Shown here: positions 38,812 to 46,748 of the stretch, one piece after another
How the letters are laid out: each line of letters begins with the position of its first letter
Position numbering within the stretch: position 1 is the first letter of the stretch
Assembly: GCA_025455485.1 (NCBI GenBank)
Contig: JALOMJ010000006.1
Span: forward strand, 1-57,572
Reading direction: 5' to 3'
From: Bacteroidia bacterium
GTDB taxonomy: Bacteria; Bacteroidota; Bacteroidia; B-17B0; Aurantibacillaceae
Length of the DNA stretch: 57,572 nt
Position numbers and translations under genes: made by a program
Notes under the pieces: generated by a model
Database searches by the model: none
Seen by the model: only the letters and a program-made list of their open reading frames with translations
What the model was told of the DNA's origin: nothing

Positions 38812-39335
38812 TTTGTGCCGGCGTATCTTAAATTGATGAATTGTATTACCTCCTTCGTGCAATCGTAGGCTTCTTTGCCAAACATGATTGTTCCTCCATT
38901 TGTATTTCCGAATAGTATTGAATACCCATTACGTTTTCCATATTCTTCTACATACTGATTCAATTGTTTAATGATTTTTTTATCTGAGTCTTTAGCTAAA
39001 AGTTCATTTGCCTCATCAAACTGTTCCATTTTAGAATTTAATTCTATTCTTTTCCGATTCAGCAGGTCAACAATTTCCTTTTGATTTTCCCCTTGCCTGA
39101 TTCTGCTTGACAAAACCGATATATCAACCTGAAGGCTATCCAACAGACGCTTTCGTGTGTTCCTTATGTTCAGGTATTCCTTTTCCATCTCCTTTTTATA
39201 ATCAAACGCATCGAAAGCCTCATTTATAATCACATATCCTAATTTTGGAGTATTTATAACCGAATAAAAACTCATACTAATCGCAATAATTGAGAGAACA
39301 AGAATGCCTGCCTGCCATAAGCTCCACTTCATCAT
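38808..39335 (-). CDS. OmpH/Skp-family periplasmic chaperone within the RHS operon
   Basis: A 175-residue protein. An N-terminal membrane segment (LWQAGILVLSIIAISMSFYSV) is followed by the family start KLGYVIINEAFDAFDYKKEMEKEY (~31-54). A long charged helical hairpin (~45-125; RKRLLDSLQVDISVLSSRIRQ ... DEANELLAKDSDKKIIKQLNQY) and the closing beta part YGKRNGYSILFGNTNGGTIMFG (~133-154) follow. This order and length match Skp/OmpH, which forms trimers that hold unfolded outer-membrane or exported clients. Here the N-terminus looks like an uncleaved anchor rather than a plain signal peptide. Four-base overlaps with both neighbours make it a dedicated member of the operon. I infer that its clients are the 1899- and 4333-residue proteins. 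Confidence 0.75.
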   Translation of the reverse strand: MMKWSLWQAGILVLSIIAISMSFYSVINTPKLGYVIINEAFDAFDYKKEMEKEYLNIRNTRKRLLDSLQVDISVLSSRIRQGENQKEIVDLLNRKRIELNSKMEQFDEANELLAKDSDKKIIKQLNQYVEEYGKRNGYSILFGNTNGGTIMFGKEAYDCTKEVIQFINLRYAGTK

Positions 39336-40516
39336 AATATAAACCTCAAATAATAAGTTTGATTTTTCGAATTCTTAATTAACAAGGTGTACTCCCCCTT
39401 CTCAAGCCCTAACTCACGTAAATTAAGATAATAGCGATTGTTGATTATTTTTCCAGATTCTTCTTGCTTTACTAATGGATTTAAATACTTCGAAGGAATG
39501 GCTTTAAGAGGTTCGGATCTCTTATTAAAGATCTCAACTGAATCAATTGGAGAAGAGGAATTGTACTCATCATTAAATTCAAAAAAAAGTAAATCCCCAG
39601 TCACGTGGTAGGGTGTTGTGTTTGGAGGCGAAACTACCTCCACAAAATTCACACTTCCTTGGTTTTGGTTCGGTGCGATAACAAATTCCCAGGCTTCTGT
39701 TTTGTTCGTAATGATACCATTCACAACCTTCTGAATCTGCCATGCATACTTACTACCTGGCTTTAGTGCAGGGGCGTCATAAGGATACAATATATCATGT
39801 CTGGTTATAAAGTTCTTCGATAATAGTGGCGGGTTTACCGTTAATGCTGCTTCAGCCGATTGCCCTCCATTGATATTGCTCAGCACCAATCTATAATAGG
39901 TCCCTTGTTGAAGTAGATTGAAGTTTTCAGCATGCGTCCAGATAAGTATAGGGTAAGGAGTATTAATTGTGTCTTGGTCAATAGGGTTTACTAATGACAT
40001 ATAGGTGCTGTTTTCTACCTCAAACTCTTCTACAAATTCGTCACTTGAACCATCTCCCATCCTAACCTTAACTATATAGTTGTATTTACCGGAAGGGAGT
40101 TGACCATAAATCTTTACATACTCCGAAAGGGCAGAATTATAGAATACAACGTTATTAACCTTAGCGCCAAGCTGTGTTGTATTGTAAATACCCTGTTTAA
40201 GTCTAAAGCTGGTAGATTTTACAGTTAATAGCAGATTTCCTTGATAATTTGCTATCGAACCCTCTACAGATGCATTGTCTTCTTTAGAGCCAATTGATAA
40301 ATTAAGATTGCAGATAGCCTCAGGCGAATAAATTATTCCGCTAAATGCGCTTGAAATAATTTGTACTTGAGCGATTGCACTGTTAAAGTTTAAAAAGAAC
40401 ACTGAGAGAAATAACACCGTAAATGATTTCGAAACCGTTGTATCGTTGGTCTTCCTGAAGGTGTAACGCCCATTACATGGTATTAGCACTCTCCTTTGAT
40501 TCAGATTCTTAATCAT
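39332..40516 (-). CDS. Secreted FN3-like protein, first gene of the RHS operon
   Basis: A 394-residue protein. A hydrophobic export signal lies at about residues 30-49 (SKSFTVLFLSVFFLNFNSAIAQ). The ~29 residues before it are unusual for a signal peptide, so the true start may be internal, though no ATG lies there. The rest reads as two or three fibronectin/Ig-like beta domains (SGKYNYIVKVRMGDGSSDEFVEEFEVEN; YPILIWTHAENFNLLQQGTYYRLVLSNI; KYAWQIQKVVNGIITNKTEAWEFVIA). It resembles beta-sandwich proteins often found at the head of Bacteroidota RHS loci. A weak promoter-like TATTTTG sits at 40533-40539 on the minus strand. It is divergent from the XRE regulator, and its stop overlaps the chaperone start. 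Confidence 0.65.
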   Translation of the reverse strand: MIKNLNQRRVLIPCNGRYTFRKTNDTTVSKSFTVLFLSVFFLNFNSAIAQVQIISSAFSGIIYSPEAICNLNLSIGSKEDNASVEGSIANYQGNLLLTVKSTSFRLKQGIYNTTQLGAKVNNVVFYNSALSEYVKIYGQLPSGKYNYIVKVRMGDGSSDEFVEEFEVENSTYMSLVNPIDQDTINTPYPILIWTHAENFNLLQQGTYYRLVLSNINGGQSAEAALTVNPPLLSKNFITRHDILYPYDAPALKPGSKYAWQIQKVVNGIITNKTEAWEFVIAPNQNQGSVNFVEVVSPPNTTPYHVTGDLLFFEFNDEYNSSSPIDSVEIFNKRSEPLKAIPSKYLNPLVKQEESGKIINNRYYLNLRELGLEKGEYTLLIKNSKNQTYYLRFIL

Positions 40517-40679
40517 CCTAATTGTTTCCTGCCAAAATAGAATCTTATTCGATAGCCTGTTTCAAAAAAAAAACGGCGTATTTTATCATTCTATTCTAAA
40601 ATTTCAGTTTTATAACAGGGAATATTTGGAAATCAAGGAAATAGAATTATTTTTACATGGTAATACCAAGTATTTTAAC

Positions 40680-41129
40680 ATGACAAACGCTGACGATATT
40701 GTTTACGCAAAAAAACAAAAGGTACTGCGTAAAAGCTTAGATATAAAACAAACTCTATTCGCTGAATTGATGGGCTGGAAAGGCCAACAGGAATGTAGTG
40801 ACTATGAAAACGGAAAGAAGCACTACACTGAAAAAACAATTCGTAAGATGTGCCAGATTCTTGGCGTTAATGTTGAAGATTTTACAAGCAACTATGAACC
40901 AACGGTAAAAAACAAAAAAAAGCAAAGGCACAAAAACACAAATACCCCTCTAAACAACCCTCACACATCCGGAAATGATGAGTTAATCTTGCTAAATTGT
41001 AAAAAGATGTTGCTTGAAAAAGAACTCATTATTAGAGAGCTTAAACTCGAAATAAGCCAACTTAGAAGCCTGACCAGAACTGAAAATTTGAAGGGTGATG
41101 GCGATAAACATGTATTTGTTTTGATTTAG
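40680..41129 (+). CDS. XRE-type transcriptional regulator with C-terminal coiled coil
   Basis: A 149-residue protein from ATG 40680; the frame is open back to TTG 40626, which adds 18 less convincing residues. Residues ~8-72 form a helix-turn-helix (AKKQKVLRKSLDIKQTLFAELMGWKGQQECSDYENGKKHYTEKTIRKMCQILGV), typical of XRE/Cro regulators. A Lys-rich linker and a C-terminal amphipathic helix (LNCKKMLLEKELIIRELKLEISQLRSL) for dimerisation follow. It is divergent from the nine-gene RHS operon across about 160 bases, so it is the natural candidate for its regulator. It ends 3 bases from the convergent receiver gene. Confidence 0.75.
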   Translation: MTNADDIVYAKKQKVLRKSLDIKQTLFAELMGWKGQQECSDYENGKKHYTEKTIRKMCQILGVNVEDFTSNYEPTVKNKKKQRHKNTNTPLNNPHTSGNDELILLNCKKMLLEKELIIRELKLEISQLRSLTRTENLKGDGDKHVFVLI

Positions 41130-41132
41130 ACA

Positions 41133-41591
41133 CTACATCACGCCAAGTTTCCCTTTGAGAAGTGCCTCTAATTTTTCATTTGTTTCATTCAATTCTCTGG
41201 CAATTTGTTCCTTTTCAAATCGCAGCTGATATACTTTATAAGCTTCACGGATGCATTCTATAAGCTCCGTTTCGTTCCATGGTTTTTTAAGATACTTGCA
41301 AATTTTGCCTTTGTTAATAGCCACATCAAGTGCTTCGAGATCAGAGTAAGCAGTCAACAAAATTCTAGTCTGCAAAGGATAGTTCTGAACGGCAAATTCC
41401 AGCAATTCTGTACCAAGCATATTCGGCATTCTTTGGTCTGTTACAATGACGTGGATTTCAGATTTACTTAAAATTTCTTTAGCCTTTTCTCCCCCAATGG
41501 CTAAATGAATTTTAAAATGCCTTCTGAATGACGCAAGAAAAGCATCCAGATTCGCCTGTTCATCATCCACATACAAAACGGATATGTTCAT
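41133..41591 (-). CDS. Response regulator with a receiver domain
   Basis: A 152-residue protein from the Met that begins MNISVLYVDDEQ; another possible start lies at 41612. It has the acidic pocket D9-D10, phosphoacceptor D52 (TDQRMP), T80 and K103 (KKPW), so it is a complete receiver. The receiver is followed by a short coiled coil (LRFEKEQIARELNETNEKLEALL) and no output domain. The KYLKKPWNETEL ending is typical of receivers linked to HD-GYP or histidine kinase partners. No kinase is in the window, so the input is unknown. It may signal by protein-protein contact. Confidence 0.8.
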   Translation of the reverse strand: MNISVLYVDDEQANLDAFLASFRRHFKIHLAIGGEKAKEILSKSEIHVIVTDQRMPNMLGTELLEFAVQNYPLQTRILLTAYSDLEALDVAINKGKICKYLKKPWNETELIECIREAYKVYQLRFEKEQIARELNETNEKLEALLKGKLGVM

Positions 41592-42383
41592 TTTCGAAAC
41601 TTGTTTTTCCATTGGTCTTAAAATGGCACTTTGAATACATGAAAAATTAATGGCTTTTCCTAAACCGAATATAGTAAATAATTTGAAAGTTAGAGGCTTC
41701 ATTTAGTATTTAACCTATTTGAGTTTATAAGTGGTCGATTTTATTTGTTTGTTAGCCAAATAGACAGAATCCCCGATTCCTATTTTTTGAACCGCTAATC
41801 TTGTTAAACTTTTATGAAAACTGTTTACAAGGCTCGCTTGGTGTTTACATCTAGTTTGATTTTCAAGATCTAACAAACAAGAGAAACCCAAAATTAAAAA
41901 CATGTATTACAAGACCCTTTGTTGTTCTTCACAGTTAACATTAAGTTAACGGGGCTTTGAAATAAGTTAACGAAAGCAAAATGCTTTAAGAAAATTTTAT
42001 AGACAAGTATTAACCAAGGAATGATTCGGCTAAATGTTTATTTTACATACTGACTAAGTTCGTTAACAAGTGATGCAGTAGCTACCCCGTGTTAACATTT
42101 CAATTTTATTTAGAAAATACAATCAGAAAGTAAATAACATTAGATATATAAATTTAGACGGAACTATGAATTTGAAAAAACTCGCAACTATAACTGTTAA
42201 CAATCCAAATTATGATCCTTGGGTGTATAAAAACTAAGTAAAGTTCAGTTAACATTTCAAGGCTCTTCTACTCAAAGGAAAATTTTAATTTTTCAAATAC
42301 TCAAAACCTTGATTCTAAGCCAATCTAATTTTTATGGGTCTATAAGCGAGGTTTGATTTCTGGAATTGATACCTGAGATATTT
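41592..42383. other. AT-rich intergenic region without a supported gene
   Basis: About 790 bases contain no long coding frame. A 62-codon minus frame (41715-41903) and a 23-codon plus frame (42166-42237, MNLKKLATITVNNPNYDPWV...) exist, but neither has supporting features. The notable content is the cluster of GTTAAC hexamers listed separately. Confidence 0.5.
41934..42253. repeat. Cluster of seven GTTAAC palindromes
   Basis: GTTAAC starts at 41934, 41945, 41966, 42062, 42091, 42196 and 42248. Four are followed by A, and the flanks vary otherwise (AGTTAACA twice, TGTTAACA twice). Chance would predict well under one in 320 bases of this composition. Two more copies lie in the hsdM promoter. 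Protein-binding sites are the simplest explanation. Confidence 0.6.
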
Positions 42384-42911
42384 TTAATTATGGCTTGTTC
42401 TTGTTTCCGGCAATTTTTCTTCATTCTTTCGTTCAATTCTATTTCTAAGTTCTTTCTGGCCCAATGACATGAAAATGACATAAATTAAAATAGTGCCAAG
42501 CAATATAAATGTGAATTGAATGAACGTTGTTCCAATAATATAGCCTATGTAAGTAGCAACTGATTGAATAATTATACCAAAGAATAAACTAAAAACCGAA
42601 ATGAAGTGTTGAGAAATTAATCTATAAAGAATTTGCTTCTCCTTTTCTCTATTTTGGACGGCAATTCTAAGGGCGTCATTTGTTACAAATCCAGTAAGCA
42701 TAGTTGCGGTAAACCAAGCGATAGCCATAAAAAAAGAAGCCACCACTGGTATAGTTTCAATTTCATCACGTGAAACAAAACCTGGTTTAAATAAGTATAA
42801 GTCAAAATACCACATTGGAGTCATTATAAAAGTTGCAATTGCAAAGACTCGCACCATGATGTGAATTTTAAAAAGGTCTTTTATAGAGAAGTCCATATTG
42901 TATATTCCCAT
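42384..42911 (-). CDS. Small integral membrane protein, unknown
   Basis: A 175-residue protein with four hydrophobic segments: ~20-40 (VRVFAIATFIMTPMWYFDLYLF), ~55-75 (IPVVASFFMAIAWFTATMLTGF), ~101-122 (FISVFSLFFGIIIQSVATYIGYII) and ~127-148 (FIQFTFILLGTILIYVIFMSL). The C-terminus is charged (KELRNRIERKNEEKLPE) and probably cytoplasmic. Start codons at M1 or M6 are both possible. No family is recognised. It stands alone between the GTTAAC-rich region and a small basic ORF. Confidence 0.6.
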   Translation of the reverse strand: MGIYNMDFSIKDLFKIHIMVRVFAIATFIMTPMWYFDLYLFKPGFVSRDEIETIPVVASFFMAIAWFTATMLTGFVTNDALRIAVQNREKEKQILYRLISQHFISVFSLFFGIIIQSVATYIGYIIGTTFIQFTFILLGTILIYVIFMSLGQKELRNRIERKNEEKLPETRTSHN

Positions 42912-42968
42912 GATTTAGTTATAGCTAAAGTTAAAGAAAACTCGGTATAATACCGCAAAGGTTTTACT

Positions 42969-43103
42969 TCACCCATCCCTCCATTGGTCATACTTCCGCT
43001 CAGGTTTAGCAATTTTTAATCTTTTTGGGCGCCTTTCCCTCATGATGGCGCGTCTCTTTTTAGCCAGTTTTTCTTCCGGAGTAAGGATTTTGATTTTTTT
43101 CAT
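42969..43103 (-). CDS. Small basic protein (44 residues)
   Basis: An ATG at 43101-43103 opens MKKIKILTPEEKLAKKRRAI..., ending KYDQWRDG. It has about 19 Lys/Arg and no hydrophobic segment. Codon use looks like neighbouring genes. Composition suggests nucleic-acid binding or ribosome association, but I recognise no family. A similar basic frame without a good start lies at about 53038-53165. It is divergent from hsdM. Confidence 0.4.
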   Translation of the reverse strand: MKKIKILTPEEKLAKKRRAIMRERRPKRLKIAKPERKYDQWRDG

Positions 43104-43245
43104 GTTCAAATTTAGGCCACCGCATCAACCAATTGTTGCTACAAAGAATAGCAATCCCAAAACTCAATTTTTCCTCAGCGATTTAAAGCCCCTCTGAGAA
43201 AAATTAACCTTGAATCCATCCAAACCCCCATCCCCCACAAAAAAG

Positions 43246-43276
43246 TTGGTTAACACCACCGTTAACGCTATATTTA
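43246..43276 (+). promoter_or_regulatory. Predicted promoter of the type I R-M operon with two GTTAAC sites in its spacer
   Basis: TTG (43246-43248), 20 nt, then TATATTTA (43269-43276, one base off TAnnTTTG) lie 60 nt before hsdM. GTTAAC occurs at 43249-43254 and 43261-43266, both inside the spacer and 12 bases apart. A protein bound there would block RNA polymerase. Confidence 0.5.
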
Positions 43277-43336
43277 AAACGAAAAACATAAACCTTCAAT
43301 ACCACCCATCTGTAATTTCAAAAAATTGCCTCCACC

Positions 43337-44791
43337 ATGTTCGAACAAACCTTTAAAAACATTGATGATATCCTCCACAAAGATGCCGGTTGCGGCTCCG
43401 AACTCGATTATGTGGAACAAACCTCCTGGATTCTTTTCCTAAAATACCTCGACGACCTCGAAAAGGACAAAGCCACAGCCGCTGAACTGAGCGGAAAAAC
43501 CTATACCAACATCCTGGAAAAAAAGTTCCAATGGGCTGTTTGGGCAGCGCCTAAGGGAAAGGACGGTAAAATTGACCACCACAAAGCGCTTACTGGCGAT
43601 GACCTTACAGATTTTGTGAACGGCAAGCTCTTCCCTTATCTGAAAAAGTTTAAAACCGATGCCGAAAGTGCCAACACCATTGAATATAAGATTGGGGAGA
43701 TTTTCAGTGAACTGAAAAACCGCATACAAAGCGGCTATAACCTGCGGGAAGTGATAAACCGCATTGATGAGCTTCGTTTCCGCACCCATGCCGAGAAACA
43801 CGAAATGAGCCACCTGTATGAAGCTAAAATTCAAAACATGGGCAATGCGGGCCGAAACGGAGGAGAATACTATACCCCCCGGCCACTGATTACCACCATT
43901 GTAAAAGTGGTGGCTCCAAAAATTGGCGATAAAATTTATGACGGTGCAGTTGGCAGCGCCGGCTTTTTGTGTGAAGCGTTCGACTACCTTAAAAACAGCA
44001 AAAAACTCAGCACCAAAGAAACCGAGATACTGCAAAAAAGCACCTTTTACGGTAAGGAGAAAAAATCCCTGGCTTACATTATTGGGATAATGAATATGAT
44101 TTTGCACGGCGTGGAGGCTCCCAACATTATACACACCAACACACTTACCGAAAACCTCGACGATATACAGGAGAAACACCGCTACGATGTGGTGCTGGCC
44201 AATCCGCCATTTGGAGGTAAGGAGCGCGCTGAGGTGCAGCAAAACTTCCCCATTAAAACCGGGGAAACTGCATCCCTCTTTTTGCAGCACTTCATTAAAA
44301 TTTTAAAAGCCGGGGGCAGGGCCGGCGTGGTAATTAAAAACACCTTTTTGAGCAATACCGATAATGCCACCGTTGCCATTCGCAAAACCCTGTTAGAAAA
44401 CTGCAACCTGCACACCGTTTTGGATTTGCCGGGCGGCACCTTTACCGGTGCAGGGGTAAAAACTGTGGTGCTGTTTTTCGAAAAGGGCAAACCCACACAA
44501 AAGGTATGGTTTTATCAACTGAACCTCGACCGCAATTTGGGCAAAACCAACCCCCTCAACGAAAATGACTTGGCGGAGTTTGTTGCCCTACAAAAAACCT
44601 TTGCTGAAAGCGAAAATTCCTGGGCAGTAAAAGTAAAGGACATTGACCAAAACACCTTTGATTTAAGCGTAAAAAACCCCAACAAAAAGGAGGAAGCCAC
44701 CCTGCGCAAACCCCAAGCCATTTTGGAAGAAATGAAAGCCTTGGACGAGGAAAGCACGGAAATCTTAAACTCAATTTTGGAACTGTTATGA
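43337..44791 (+). CDS. hsdM: Type I restriction-modification DNA methyltransferase subunit
   Basis: A 484-residue protein of normal length for HsdM. The N-terminal helical domain (MFEQTFKNIDDILHKDAGCGSELDYVEQTSWILFLKYLDDLE) contacts HsdS. The Rossmann domain has motif I as YDGAVGSAGFLCEAF (family usually DPACGTGGF) and the catalytic NPPF at 289-292, so it is an N6-adenine methyltransferase using S-adenosylmethionine. A C-terminal helix (LRKPQAILEEMKALDEESTEIL) completes it. The motif I sequence is atypical, but the key glycines remain. It overlaps hsdS by four bases (ATGA). It heads the operon and has its own predicted promoter. Confidence 0.95.
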   Translation: MFEQTFKNIDDILHKDAGCGSELDYVEQTSWILFLKYLDDLEKDKATAAELSGKTYTNILEKKFQWAVWAAPKGKDGKIDHHKALTGDDLTDFVNGKLFPYLKKFKTDAESANTIEYKIGEIFSELKNRIQSGYNLREVINRIDELRFRTHAEKHEMSHLYEAKIQNMGNAGRNGGEYYTPRPLITTIVKVVAPKIGDKIYDGAVGSAGFLCEAFDYLKNSKKLSTKETEILQKSTFYGKEKKSLAYIIGIMNMILHGVEAPNIIHTNTLTENLDDIQEKHRYDVVLANPPFGGKERAEVQQNFPIKTGETASLFLQHFIKILKAGGRAGVVIKNTFLSNTDNATVAIRKTLLENCNLHTVLDLPGGTFTGAGVKTVVLFFEKGKPTQKVWFYQLNLDRNLGKTNPLNENDLAEFVALQKTFAESENSWAVKVKDIDQNTFDLSVKNPNKKEEATLRKPQAILEEMKALDEESTEILNSILELL

Positions 44792-46017
44792 CAAAGTGGA
44801 AATCTAAAAAGCTTGGTGAATTGTGTGAGTTTGGAAATGGACTATGGACTGGAAAAAAACCTCCCTTTCAAAAGGTTGGGGTAATAAGAAATACCAATTT
44901 TACTAAAGATGGAAAATTAGACGATACAGACATTGTATACTTAGACGTTGAGCAAGCACAATTTGCAAAAAGAAAACTTCATTATGGGGATATTATAATT
45001 GAGAAATCCGGTGGTGGGCCAAAACAACCAGTAGGTCGTGTAGTGATTTTTGATAAAACCGACGGTGATTTTTCCTTCAGCAATTTTACATCAGTAATAC
45101 GAATTAAAAACAAAAACGAAGCTGATTTCAATTACCTGCATCGTTATTTATACTTTGAATATGTATCAGGTGCCACTGAAAAAATGCAAAGCCATTCAAC
45201 AGGTATTCGCAATTTGAAGTTTGATGACTATAAAGAAATCGAAATCCCCCTTCCACCCCTCCCCGAACAACTACGCATAGTTTCCATTTTAGACGAATGT
45301 TTTGCCGCCATAGACAAGGCAAAAGCCAACGCCGAACAAAACCTCAAAAACGCCAAAGAACTTTTTGAAAGCTATTTGCAGGGGGTGTTTGAGAAAAACT
45401 CTAAAGTACACCATAAAAAATCTATAGGAGAAGTTTGTGATTTAATAGATTCGCTTCACAAAACTCCAAAGTATATAAAAGTAGGAGGTTACCCAATGGT
45501 AAGGGTTACCGAAATAAAAAAAGGAATTTTAGACACATCAAGCGCATTAAGAGTAGATGAAGAAACATATAGGGAATTTTCAAAAAAGCACATTCCTAAA
45601 TCTGGCGACATAGTTTTTTCACGGGTTGGTGCTTCATTTGGTGTTTCCTCAATTGTAGTTTCTGATGAGCCTTTTTGTCTCGGTCAAAATACGGTGTTTA
45701 TTATCCCTAAGATTGATTCGTATTATTGCTACTATTTTCTAAATAGTCAAGAGGCAAGAGACCAGATGAATAAATTAGTTGCAGGTGCCGCTCAACCTAC
45801 AATTAGTTTAAAAAGTATTAAAGAATTGACTGTTGCTATACCCTCACCTAAAGAACAAAAAACGATAGTGAGCCAATTAGATGCCCTGCGAGCCAAAACG
45901 CAAAAGCTGGAGGCGGTTTATCAAAAAAAGCTGGCGAATTTGGAAGAGTTAAAAAAATCAATCCTTGAGAAAGCGTTTGCGGGGGAGTTGAAAACGGAAA
46001 AAGTATTGGCGGTATGA
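44788..46017 (+). CDS. hsdS: Type I restriction-modification specificity subunit
   Basis: A 409-residue protein with the usual two target-recognition domains: TRD1 ~1-150 and TRD2 ~205-345. Each is followed by a conserved helical spacer: PLPPLPEQLRIVSILDECFAAIDKAKANAEQNLK (~153-186) and IPSPKEQKTIVSQLDALRAKTQKLEAVYQKKLANLEELKKSILEKAFAGEL (~352-402). Each TRD reads one half of a bipartite DNA site, and the helices set the spacing. Both arms are intact, so the system should be able to recognise DNA. The sites themselves cannot be inferred. It overlaps hsdM and the next gene by four bases each. Confidence 0.92.
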   Translation: MTKWKSKKLGELCEFGNGLWTGKKPPFQKVGVIRNTNFTKDGKLDDTDIVYLDVEQAQFAKRKLHYGDIIIEKSGGGPKQPVGRVVIFDKTDGDFSFSNFTSVIRIKNKNEADFNYLHRYLYFEYVSGATEKMQSHSTGIRNLKFDDYKEIEIPLPPLPEQLRIVSILDECFAAIDKAKANAEQNLKNAKELFESYLQGVFEKNSKVHHKKSIGEVCDLIDSLHKTPKYIKVGGYPMVRVTEIKKGILDTSSALRVDEETYREFSKKHIPKSGDIVFSRVGASFGVSSIVVSDEPFCLGQNTVFIIPKIDSYYCYYFLNSQEARDQMNKLVAGAAQPTISLKSIKELTVAIPSPKEQKTIVSQLDALRAKTQKLEAVYQKKLANLEELKKSILEKAFAGELKTEKVLAV

Positions 46018-46664
46018 CACAAGAATATAACTTAAAAAACCATGGTGTTGAATTGCCAGTAGAACTTATTGGAAGATTAACATTTTTAAGAACTGAAGAA
46101 AATTTACCTATTGTTTTTCTTTTTGATGAACATCACGGCAATTTGAACAGTTGCATAGAAAAAAATATCGCAAATGCAATTGAACTGATTGTGAAGGCAA
46201 AAGTGGTTCTTGTTGGCGTAGAAAGTTTGGCAGGTGGTAAAAGTTGGGATTCAGAAAATCAAGAATACAGCAACGATTATTCAAATAAGAAATTAGATGA
46301 TTATTATGCTACCGTCTATAAAAACAGTGTTACAAAATTTGCAGACGAAGTAAGCAAATATTCAAAGGACTTAGTTTGTGGTGTGGAATCCTTTGGAATG
46401 ATGCACAGAATTGGAGAAGATTGTTTAGAAGGTAATTTTCACTTCGGAAAAGATGTCTCACTTCATACATTAAACGAAAGCAGGTCTAAACATTTCATAA
46501 AGACCTTATTTGAAAATTATAATCTCAAAGGAATACAAGGAAATTTGATATTGAACTGTGGAGGTAACCACAATAGTCATATTGAACAGTGGATTACAAG
46601 TGGAGAAATGGATGATATTGTGGGTATAAGAGCGAACTACATTAGAATAAATACAATAAACTAA
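46014..46664 (+). CDS. TIKI/ChaN/EreA-like protein embedded in the R-M operon
   Basis: A 216-residue protein that overlaps the end of hsdS by four bases (ATGA), so it is translated with the R-M genes. Three motifs resemble the TIKI/ChaN/EreA-like superfamily: IVFLFDEHHGN (H40/H41, in place of GExH), VLVGVES (E70) and NCGGNHNSH (183-189) near the C-terminus, the place of the second His motif. Members bind haem or metal, or hydrolyse esters or peptides, so the reaction here is open. No signal peptide is present, suggesting a cytoplasmic protein. The assignment rests on motif order and is tentative. It may be an accessory defence gene or a passenger. Confidence 0.5.
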   Translation: MTQEYNLKNHGVELPVELIGRLTFLRTEENLPIVFLFDEHHGNLNSCIEKNIANAIELIVKAKVVLVGVESLAGGKSWDSENQEYSNDYSNKKLDDYYATVYKNSVTKFADEVSKYSKDLVCGVESFGMMHRIGEDCLEGNFHFGKDVSLHTLNESRSKHFIKTLFENYNLKGIQGNLILNCGGNHNSHIEQWITSGEMDDIVGIRANYIRINTIN

Positions 46665-46745
46665 ATGAACGAAGCGGAAACCAGAGCTGAATTAATTGAC
46701 CCCAAGTTAAAGGCTTGTGGTTGGGACTTTTTAATAGATAGATGA
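46665..46745 (+). pseudogene. 5' fragment of a second hsdR allele
   Basis: The 26-codon frame starts MNEAETRAELIDPKLKACGW, identical in all 20 residues to the start of the complete hsdR at 48443, then diverges (DFLIDR, stop). At the DNA level those 20 codons differ at eight bases, all synonymous. It begins directly after the TAA of the previous gene, the position where hsdR would normally start. It is in frame with the following ORF but separated from it by TGA. I read it as the stump of a displaced hsdR allele. Confidence 0.75.
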
Positions 46746-46748
46746 ATA

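Noticed and set aside
40626-40679. TTG 40626 start for the XRE regulator
   Set aside because: The extra 18 residues precede the helix-turn-helix without adding a feature; ATG 40680 is the better start.
41715-41903. 62-codon minus-strand frame upstream of the receiver gene
   Set aside because: Only a vaguely hydrophobic start; no supporting context or promoter.
43439-44290. Long minus-strand open frame (283 codons) opposite hsdM
   Set aside because: It is the antisense shadow of a clear methyltransferase gene, has no domain features, and owes its length to the codon bias of hsdM.
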